Assembly (NCBI GenBank): GCA_937885475.1
Contig: CAKZZR010000087.1
Coordinates: 1-34,587 of the forward strand
DNA: 34,587 bases
Reading direction: 5' to 3'
DNA from: an uncultured Treponema sp.
Lineage (GTDB): Bacteria; Spirochaetota; Spirochaetia; Treponematales; Treponemataceae
Part shown: piece after piece, positions 29,624 through 34,587 of the stretch
Position numbering within the stretch: position 1 is the stretch's first letter
Layout of the letters: each line of letters starts with the position of its first letter
The notes under the pieces: model-generated
The model's database searches: none
What the model was told of the DNA's origin: nothing
The model's input: only the letters and a program-made list of their open reading frames with translations
Translations under genes and position numbers: made by a program

Positions 29624-29992
29624 TTACAGAACTTCCGGCGCCAGTGATACGATTTTCATAAAATCCATATCACGAAGCTCACGGGCAACAGGTCCGAAAA
29701 TACGCTTTCCCTTCGGATTCTTATCACCATCAACGATAACACATGCGTTGTCATCGAAGCGGATATAGGTTCCATCAGGACGGCGATACTCTTTCGCAAC
29801 GCGAACGATTACTGCCTTTTCTACTGCACCCTCTTTGATTGTAGAAGTCGGAATTGCTTCCTTAATGGCTACTACAACAATGTCACCGATTCCGGCATAG
29901 CGGCGGTGAGAACCACCGAGTACCTTGATTACCTGAGCGAGCTTAGCGCCAGAGTTATCGGCAACTGTCAAATTTGATTGCATCTGAAGCAT
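29624..29992 (-). CDS. rplN: 50S ribosomal protein uL14
   Basis: A 122-aa L14 of exact family length: SNLTVADNSGAKLAQVIKVLGG, GDIVVVAIKEAIPTSTIKEG, then the signature RRPDGTYIRFDDNACVIV in part and GKRIFGPVARELR. It lies at the 30S interface and contacts uL19 and 16S helix 14. The start at 29992 aligns with other L14 N-termini. Confidence 0.98.
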   Translation of the reverse strand: MLQMQSNLTVADNSGAKLAQVIKVLGGSHRRYAGIGDIVVVAIKEAIPTSTIKEGAVEKAVIVRVAKEYRRPDGTYIRFDDNACVIVDGDKNPKGKRIFGPVARELRDMDFMKIVSLAPEVL

Positions 29993-30011
29993 GTCTATAA
30001 CTCCTTACCGC

Positions 30012-30287
30012 TTATTTCGCTCTCTCGATAATTTCTGCAAGACGCCAACACTTATCTTTGCTAAGCGGGCGACATTCGACAATGCGAACGCGGTCGCCAA
30101 TGTGGGCGTCATTATTCTCGTCATGCGCCTTACATTTCTTGGTCTGCGTAACATATTTTTTGTAAAGGCTGTTCATTCTCTTGGTATCGATTGAAACAAC
30201 GATGGTCTTATCCATCTTGTCGCTCGTCACGATACCGACAAAAGAGCGCTTTGCAGCCTTTTTAGTCTGAACTTCCTGTTCTGCCAC
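30012..30287 (-). CDS. rpsQ: 30S ribosomal protein uS17
   Basis: A 91-aa S17 with an OB fold. After a short charged extension (AEQEVQTKKAAKR) come GIVTSDKMDKTIVVSIDTKR, KKYVTQTKKCKAHDENNDAHIGDRV in part, and VRIVECRPLSKDKCWRLAEI, the family signature. It is a primary binder of the 16S 5' domain. Ten bases separate it from rpmC. Confidence 0.97.
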   Translation of the reverse strand: MAEQEVQTKKAAKRSFVGIVTSDKMDKTIVVSIDTKRMNSLYKKYVTQTKKCKAHDENNDAHIGDRVRIVECRPLSKDKCWRLAEIIERAK

Positions 30288-30297
30288 GGGTCAGCTC

Positions 30298-30510
30298 CTA
30301 CTCTGTCTGTCCAGCCAGTTCTTTCTGGCGGATAAGCGTATTCAGACGGGCAATATCGCGGCGCATCGTACGCTTCTGCAACGGGTTATCTACATGCCCC
30401 ACCACCATCTGGAAGCGAAGATCCATGTATTTCTGCTTTACATCTTTCAGCTGAGTAACTAGCTCGGCGTAAGACATTTCTTTTACATTCTTTTTCTTTG
30501 AATTAGCCAT
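30298..30510 (-). CDS. rpmC: 50S ribosomal protein uL29
   Basis: A 70-aa all-helical L29: KEMSYAELVTQLKDVKQKYMDLRFQ, VGHVDNPLQKRTMRRDIARLNTLIRQKE (diagnostic part NPLQKRTMRRDIARLNT). It sits at the exit tunnel and helps dock trigger factor and SRP. It follows rplP by 10 bases. Confidence 0.96.
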   Translation of the reverse strand: MANSKKKNVKEMSYAELVTQLKDVKQKYMDLRFQMVVGHVDNPLQKRTMRRDIARLNTLIRQKELAGQTE

Positions 30511-30520
30511 ATCTTACCCC

Positions 30521-30937
30521 TTAGTCTTTCGTCGGCTTGAAAGCAATCTTTGTACGAACCGGCAGTTTCGCCGAGGCAAGAGTCAAAGCATCTTCTGCAT
30601 CTTTGATGTTGACCCCGCCAACTTCGAACAAAATCATACCCGGCTTAATAACTGCTGCCCAGAATTCCGGCGAACCTTTGCCCTTACCCATACGAGTTTC
30701 GGCAGGCTTCTTTGAAATTGGCTTATCCGGGAACACGCGGGTCCACACCTGACCTTTACGGTCAAGACGGCGGTTAATCGCAACACGAGCAGCCTCGATT
30801 GTCTTTGCAGACAACCACACCGGCTCAAGAGCGACAATCGCAATGTCGCCAAAGTCAATTGTGTTATTGCGCGTCGCATTGCCTTTAATTCTTCCGCGCT
30901 GTACCTTGCGGTGAATAACTCTTTTAGGACTAAGCAT
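30521..30937 (-). CDS. rplP: 50S ribosomal protein uL16
   Basis: A 138-aa L16: SPKRVIHRKVQRGRIKGNATR, WLSAKTIEAARVAINR, FPDKPISKKPAETRMGKGKGSPEFWAAVIKPG in part (PAETRMGKGKGSPEFWAAV, the family signature), and FEVGGVN. L16 organises the A-site architecture of the 50S and is a late assembly protein. Five bases follow the rpsC stop, so translation is probably coupled. Confidence 0.98.
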   Translation of the reverse strand: MLSPKRVIHRKVQRGRIKGNATRNNTIDFGDIAIVALEPVWLSAKTIEAARVAINRRLDRKGQVWTRVFPDKPISKKPAETRMGKGKGSPEFWAAVIKPGMILFEVGGVNIKDAEDALTLASAKLPVRTKIAFKPTKD

Positions 30938-30942
30938 TTACT

Positions 30943-31704
30943 TTACTCCTTTGAAGCATTTGCCGCACGAGCAGGCTTTTTAGCTCTTGGTTTTTCAGCA
31001 TCGCCAGAAGCCTGTGAGCGATCATGGCGTGGCTTGCGAACAAGCTGACCAGCATCTTCCTGCGGGTCTTTGCCATATTTCATACCATTGTAGACCCACA
31101 CTTTGATACCGATTTTTCCGTATGTTGTGTGTGCCTCAAATGTGCCGTAATCGATGTCAGCGCGAAGAGTGTGCAGAGGAACTCGCCCCTCTTTGTGCTC
31201 TTCTGAGCGTTTCATATCTGCTCCGCCGAGACGACCAGACAAGCGAATCTTGATTCCCTGTGCTCCGCCTTTCATTGCATTTGCAGAAGACTGTTTGAGA
31301 GCCTTGCGGAATGAACCGCGGCCAGAGAGCTGGCGACCGATATTCTGTGCGATAAGTGACGCATTGATGTCAGCGCGTTTGATTTCCTTAATCTTAATCT
31401 GAACTTTTTTAGTCAGTTTAGACTGGATTTCGGCACTGATTTTCTCAATGTTAGCACCTTTCACACCAATAATAACACCTGGGCGTGCTGTATGAATTAC
31501 GATTGTAACACGCTGCGGATGACGAACAATTTCGATTTCTGCAATGTCAGCGTTCTGACATTCTGGCAAAGCCCGAACCATATTGCGGATTTTCAAATCC
31601 TCAATAACGAGGTCTGCATATTCACGAGGATTAGCATACCAGCGTGACTGCCAAGTCTTGTTGATACCAAGACGCAAACCGATTGGATTTACTTTCTGAC
31701 CCAC
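30943..31704 (-). CDS. rpsC: 30S ribosomal protein uS3, GTG start
   Basis: A 253-aa S3. The family N-terminus GQKVNPIGLRLGI follows directly on a GTG at 31704, one base after the rplV stop and about six bases after a GGGGG run, so GTG 31704 is chosen over upstream options inside rplV. The KH domain shows VIIGVKGANIEKI with the GxxG loop; the C-terminal domain shows GGADMKRSEEHKEGRVPLHTLRADIDYG in part (EGRVPLHTLRADIDYG). The tail after about residue 215 is Lys/Ala/Arg-rich. S3 lines the mRNA entry and has helicase activity with S4 and S5. Confidence 0.96.
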   Translation of the reverse strand: MGQKVNPIGLRLGINKTWQSRWYANPREYADLVIEDLKIRNMVRALPECQNADIAEIEIVRHPQRVTIVIHTARPGVIIGVKGANIEKISAEIQSKLTKKVQIKIKEIKRADINASLIAQNIGRQLSGRGSFRKALKQSSANAMKGGAQGIKIRLSGRLGGADMKRSEEHKEGRVPLHTLRADIDYGTFEAHTTYGKIGIKVWVYNGMKYGKDPQEDAGQLVRKPRHDRSQASGDAEKPRAKKPARAANASKE

Positions 31705-31705
31705 T

Positions 31706-32122
31706 TTATTCCCCCGCCTTCTCGTCAACAATGACGGTGATATGACACATGCGTTTCAAGAGTTGATCAGCACGACCGCGAGCGCGGAACCAAACTCTCT
31801 TGAGTCTCGGACCTTCGTCAATGCGAATTTCTTTGACATAGAGCATATCTTCATCGAGATTCTTGTTAGCGAACAGAGCATTTGCAACCGCTGATTTAAG
31901 AGTTCCTTTAATCAAGCGAGCGCCTTTCTGCGGCATATTTTCAAGAATTGCCATAGCTTCTGAGCATGGTTTCTGATTGATTACATGAGCAACTGGGCGA
32001 ACCTTTGTTGGTGATGCAATCAGGAATTTTGTAGTGGCTACATAACCTTTCTTTTCAGCTTTGCGCTGTGCGCGAAGTTCTGCTTTGACTTCGCTTCGGC
32101 GACGCTTTGTTTCTTCAGCCAT
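31706..32122 (-). CDS. rplV: 50S ribosomal protein uL22 with basic N-terminal extension
   Basis: A 138-aa L22. Residues about 1-28 are a highly charged extension (EETKRRRSEVKAELRAQRKA) not found in short L22s. The core shows FLIASPTKVRPVAHVI, then KGARLIKGTLKSAVANA and the hairpin signature KEIRIDEGPRLKRVWFRARGRAD, in part GPRLKRVWFRARGRA. The hairpin loop reaches into the exit tunnel. ATG 32122 with GGGTGG five bases upstream is preferred to a GTG nine bases earlier. Confidence 0.95.
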   Translation of the reverse strand: MAEETKRRRSEVKAELRAQRKAEKKGYVATTKFLIASPTKVRPVAHVINQKPCSEAMAILENMPQKGARLIKGTLKSAVANALFANKNLDEDMLYVKEIRIDEGPRLKRVWFRARGRADQLLKRMCHITVIVDEKAGE

Positions 32123-32133
32123 AATATCCACCC

Positions 32134-32412
32134 TTACTTACCAGCTTTTTTGTCTGAACCGCCGTGACCTTTGAAGGTACGGGTCGGAGCAAACTCGCCA
32201 AGCTTGTGACCAACGAGATTCTCTGTTACATAGACAGGAATCCATGCTTTTCCGTTGTAAACACTGATTGTGTTTCCAACCATCTCTGGAATGATTGTAG
32301 AGCAACGAGAATATGTTTTAATCATCTTCTTGTCTGACTCTTTGTTCATTTCAATAACTTTCTTATAAAGACTCTTTTCAATGAAAGGTCCTTTTTTAAC
32401 AGATCTTGACAC
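32134..32412 (-). CDS. rpsS: 30S ribosomal protein uS19
   Basis: A 92-aa S19: SRSVKKGPFIEKSLYKKV, KTYSRCSTIIPEMVGNTISVYNGK in part, and the signature VTENLVGHKLGEFAPTRTFKGH in part (GHKLGEFAPTRTF). It lies in the 30S head with S13. Gaps are 17 bases from rplB and 11 bases to rplV. Confidence 0.98.
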   Translation of the reverse strand: MSRSVKKGPFIEKSLYKKVIEMNKESDKKMIKTYSRCSTIIPEMVGNTISVYNGKAWIPVYVTENLVGHKLGEFAPTRTFKGHGGSDKKAGK

Positions 32413-32429
32413 CGTTAACTCCTATGCAA

Positions 32430-33254
32430 CTACTTCTTGCGGCGTGAAATAATGAACCGGCTAGAAGTCTTACGCTTGTTGCGGGTTTTGTAACCACGAC
32501 ATGGCTGACCCCACGGAGTAACAGGAACATGTCCCTTACCAGCGCCTTCACCACCACCAAGCGGATGATCGACTGGGTTCATAGCCATACCACGAACTGT
32601 CGGACGGATACCGAGCCATCGTTTGCGACCAGCTTTTCCGAGCTGAGTGTTCATGCGCTCTTCGTTTCCGACGATACCGATAGTTGCATAGCATCTGCCA
32701 TGGATTCGGCGAGTTTCGCCAGAAGGAAGTCGGACGATAACATAGTCACCGTCTTTACCCTGAACAGTAGCACCTGCACCTGCCGAGCGAACAAGCTGCC
32801 CGCCGCGACCAAGTGTAAGTTCGATGTTATGAATAGTGAAGCCGGCAGGAATTGCTGCGAGCGGAAGTGCATTTCCAACGGTTGGAGCTGCATTTTCACC
32901 AGACATAATCTTCTGTCCTACGACAAGACCTTTTGGAGCGATGATATAGCGTTTTTCACCGTCAGCATAGGCAACCAAAGCGATGTTCGCACTGCGGTTC
33001 GGATCGTACTCGATGGTCTTAACCGTTCCCGGAATGCCATGCTTGTTGCGTTTGAAGTCGATAACGCGATATCTTCGTTTGTGACCGCCACCCTGATGTC
33101 GTACCGTGATACGACCCTGAGAGTTGCGACCAGCGTTTGATTTAAGACCTGATACCAGTGTTTTTTCGGGTTTATCTGTTGTCAGTTCTTCTCTTACCAA
33201 ATCAATACGGGTACGAGTACCTGCTGAATATGGTTTAAAAACTTTAAGAGCCAT
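32430..33254 (-). CDS. rplB: 50S ribosomal protein uL2
   Basis: A 274-aa L2 of standard length: KPYSAGTRTRIDLVREELT, RNSQGRITVRHQGGGHKRRYRVID in part (GRITVRHQGGGHKRRYR), YDPNRSANIALVAYADGEKRYI in part, and the peptidyl-transferase-associated motif MNPVDHPLGGGEGAGKGH with the conserved histidine. The end is KRKTSSRFIISRRKK. L2 supports subunit joining and the peptidyl-transferase centre. ATG 33254 has AAGGGGA upstream. Confidence 0.98.
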   Translation of the reverse strand: MALKVFKPYSAGTRTRIDLVREELTTDKPEKTLVSGLKSNAGRNSQGRITVRHQGGGHKRRYRVIDFKRNKHGIPGTVKTIEYDPNRSANIALVAYADGEKRYIIAPKGLVVGQKIMSGENAAPTVGNALPLAAIPAGFTIHNIELTLGRGGQLVRSAGAGATVQGKDGDYVIVRLPSGETRRIHGRCYATIGIVGNEERMNTQLGKAGRKRWLGIRPTVRGMAMNPVDHPLGGGEGAGKGHVPVTPWGQPCRGYKTRNKRKTSSRFIISRRKK

Positions 33255-33300
33255 CTGGTTCCCCTTAATTTACGATTCACGATTCCAAAGTTTTAAGGAC

Positions 33301-33591
33301 TTAGACGCCCTCGAAAACTTTAATCGTTTCTCCTGGAGCAAGGCGAACAATTGCCTTTTTCCAGCTGGCAGTTCTGCCGAGTCTACCACGAACTCGCTTT
33401 TCCTTGCCACCAACATTGATAGTTGTGCAATTAACAACTTTTACATTGAAGAGCTTTGCCACAGCATCTTTAATCTGAAGTTTTGTGGCAGAAGGTGCTA
33501 CTTTGAAAACATACTTGTTCTGCTCACGCAAAGCAGTCGCTTTCTCAGAAAGAACCGGCTCAATAAGAATGTCATGTGTATCAAGCAACAT
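33301..33591 (-). CDS. rplW: 50S ribosomal protein uL23
   Basis: A 96-aa L23: DILIEPVLSEKATALREQNKYVFKV in part (EPVLSEKATALREQNKYVF), TKLQIKDAVAKLFNVKVVNCTTINV in part, and RLGRTASWKKAIVRLAPGE. It is the exit-tunnel docking site for SRP and trigger factor. Its ATG overlaps the rplD stop; the 46-base gap to rplB is one of the longer ones and holds only a short GATTC direct repeat. Confidence 0.97.
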   Translation of the reverse strand: MLLDTHDILIEPVLSEKATALREQNKYVFKVAPSATKLQIKDAVAKLFNVKVVNCTTINVGGKEKRVRGRLGRTASWKKAIVRLAPGETIKVFEGV

Positions 33592-34232
33592 TATTTAGCC
33601 CCCTCTTCAAGTTTGTTATAGAACTCTGAAAGATTCTTTGCGGCACCTTCAAGCACGATAACCTTTCTTCCGTAGAAGAGATCGTGTGCGCGAAGACGAT
33701 TGTATGACAAGAAATACAAATTGCGGATGTTTCTTCCAGCCTGTTTGATTTTTTTGTCGTCGTCCTTCAAGATGATGACTGTGCGCTCATCTTTCGCGAA
33801 GTTGCTCAGAATTTTTACCAAATCCTTTGTTTTTCCGCTTTCGATAGTGAAATCTTCAACGACTGTAAGACGGTCGCTCTGTGCCTGAAGGCTCAAGATT
33901 GATTTCATAGCCAAGCGTTTTTCTTTCTTTGGAATTGAGTAGCTGTAATCGCGTGGTTTCGGTCCAAAGATTGTACCGCCGCCAACATTGATTGGTGATT
34001 TTTTGTCACCACGGCGAGCGTGACCAGTACCCTTCTGTTTGTACGGCTTTGCATTTGAGCCATGAACTTCAGCACGAGTTTTTGTACAAGCAGTTCCAAC
34101 GCGTTTATTTGCTAATTCATTTGTGATGGCATAGTAAATAACATCTTCGTTTACAGGAAGTCCGAACACTTTATCATCAAGATTGATTGTGCGGAGTTCT
34201 TTACCATCGATTGAATAGACTTTCTTTTCCAT
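33591..34232 (-). CDS. rplD: 50S ribosomal protein uL4
   Basis: A 213-aa L4: VFGLPVNEDVIYYAITNELANKRVGTA in part, the tunnel-loop segment KPYKQKGTGHARRGDKKSP, GGGTIFGPKPRDYSYSIPKKEKRLA in part, and a C-terminal domain including LKDDDKKIKQAGRNIRNL and FYGRKVIVLEGA. L4 lines the exit-tunnel constriction. In E. coli it also represses the S10 operon through its leader, which lies outside this window. Confidence 0.98.
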   Translation of the reverse strand: MEKKVYSIDGKELRTINLDDKVFGLPVNEDVIYYAITNELANKRVGTACTKTRAEVHGSNAKPYKQKGTGHARRGDKKSPINVGGGTIFGPKPRDYSYSIPKKEKRLAMKSILSLQAQSDRLTVVEDFTIESGKTKDLVKILSNFAKDERTVIILKDDDKKIKQAGRNIRNLYFLSYNRLRAHDLFYGRKVIVLEGAAKNLSEFYNKLEEGAK

Positions 34233-34249
34233 TTTGCGTATTCCCTCGA

Positions 34250-34587
34250 TTATTTCTTGACCGCAGACTTGATGATCAGCGTGCAGTTTTTATTTCCCGG
34301 GACAGCCCCGCGAACCAATACTACTTTGAGTTCCGGATCGATTTTAACGATTTTAAGGTTCTGAACCGTAACTCTTTCGGATCCCATACGACCAGCCATT
34401 TTGATATTCTTCATGCTGTGTCCAGGAGTAGTACAATTTCCTGTACCACCTGCTTCACGATGGAATTTTGAGCCGTGTGATGCACGACCACCGTGGAAGC
34501 CCCAGCGTTTCATAACACCCTGGAATCCTTTACCTTTTGAAGTTGCTGTAACATCAAGGAATGAAGTTTTTTCAAACAATTCAAGAC
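34250..34587 (-). CDS. rplC: 50S ribosomal protein uL3, C-terminal part, cut by the right edge
   Basis: The frame is open to the right edge, so the gene continues outside (rpsJ is expected beyond it). The visible 112 residues show ELFEKTSFLDVTATSKGKGFQG, in part TSKGKGFQGVMKRWGFHGG, then SHGSKFHREAGGTGNC, PGHSMKNIKMAGRMG and VLVRGAVPGNKNCTLII. These are the central extension and C-terminal part of L3, a 50S assembly initiator near the peptidyl-transferase centre. A methyl-accepting glutamine in the GxxQG region cannot be checked in this family from sequence alone. Confidence 0.96.
   Translation of the reverse strand, partial: LELFEKTSFLDVTATSKGKGFQGVMKRWGFHGGRASHGSKFHREAGGTGNCTTPGHSMKNIKMAGRMGSERVTVQNLKIVKIDPELKVVLVRGAVPGNKNCTLIIKSAVKK

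Noticed and set aside
1..34587. CRISPR array, insertion sequence, integrase or defence island
   Set aside because: No regularly spaced direct repeats and no transposase, recombinase, nuclease-helicase or toxin-antitoxin genes were seen.

Overview
This window reads as part of a spirochaete chromosome, most likely a host-associated Treponema. The clues are an arginine-type (R32, EarP-class) elongation factor P, a periplasmic/outer-membrane style inventory (lipoproteins with relaxed lipoboxes, an omptin-type beta-barrel), and a compact S10-spc-alpha ribosomal cluster that lacks adk, map and infA and carries rpsD at its far end. The genus call is inference from protein flavour and gene order; no 16S or other taxonomic marker is present.

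Left part (1-5100). The tail of an unknown gene on + is followed by a minus-strand pair, xth (exonuclease III) then a NYN-nuclease/LOTUS protein. Divergent from it is a tandem pair of regulators, a multi-pass membrane LuxR-type protein and a MocR (GntR-aminotransferase) protein. Next come efp, a tRNA-Ala(GGC) and a strong terminator.

Middle (5100-15200). Two AMP-forming acyl-CoA ligases are transcribed divergently. A repeat-rich intergenic stretch, a small zinc-finger protein, and an RluA-type pseudouridine synthase overlapping an omptin-like outer-membrane protease follow. Convergent to these is the end of a four-gene minus-strand operon: purL, a thioredoxin-fold lipoprotein lacking CXXC, and two paralogous CNNM/CorC-type membrane proteins with CBS domains.

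Right part (15200-34587). PurL occupies almost 4 kb. Beyond it lie a small acidic lipoprotein (+) and a branched-chain amino-acid type ABC solute-binding lipoprotein (-). From 21 kb to the right edge, everything is one minus-strand ribosomal protein array. In transcription order it is rplC (cut by the edge), rplD, rplW, rplB, rpsS, rplV, rpsC, rplP, rpmC, rpsQ, rplN, rplX, rplE, rpsN (zinc type), rpsH, rplF, rplR, rpsE, rpmD, rplO, secY, rpmJ, rpsM, rpsK, rpoA, rplQ, an unrecognised 78-aa zinc-ribbon protein, and rpsD, then a terminator. Many junctions are TAATG overlaps or gaps of a few bases. The exceptions are the secY-rpmJ and rpsK-rpoA junctions, which hold conspicuous hairpins.

The observations most worth following are: the 78-aa zinc-ribbon protein inside the ribosomal operon; a two-copy intergenic RNA-like repeat with one covarying base pair; a recurrent arrangement in which a -10 box lies 6-9 nt before the ATG and no Shine-Dalgarno is seen (candidate leaderless mRNAs, including purL); the hairpins at secY-rpmJ and rpsK-rpoA; and the R32-type EF-P. 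No CRISPR array, insertion sequence, integrase, phage gene or defence system was seen. No gene-free stretch exceeds 300 bases; the longest (about 8748-8960 and 9555-9760) are described as features.
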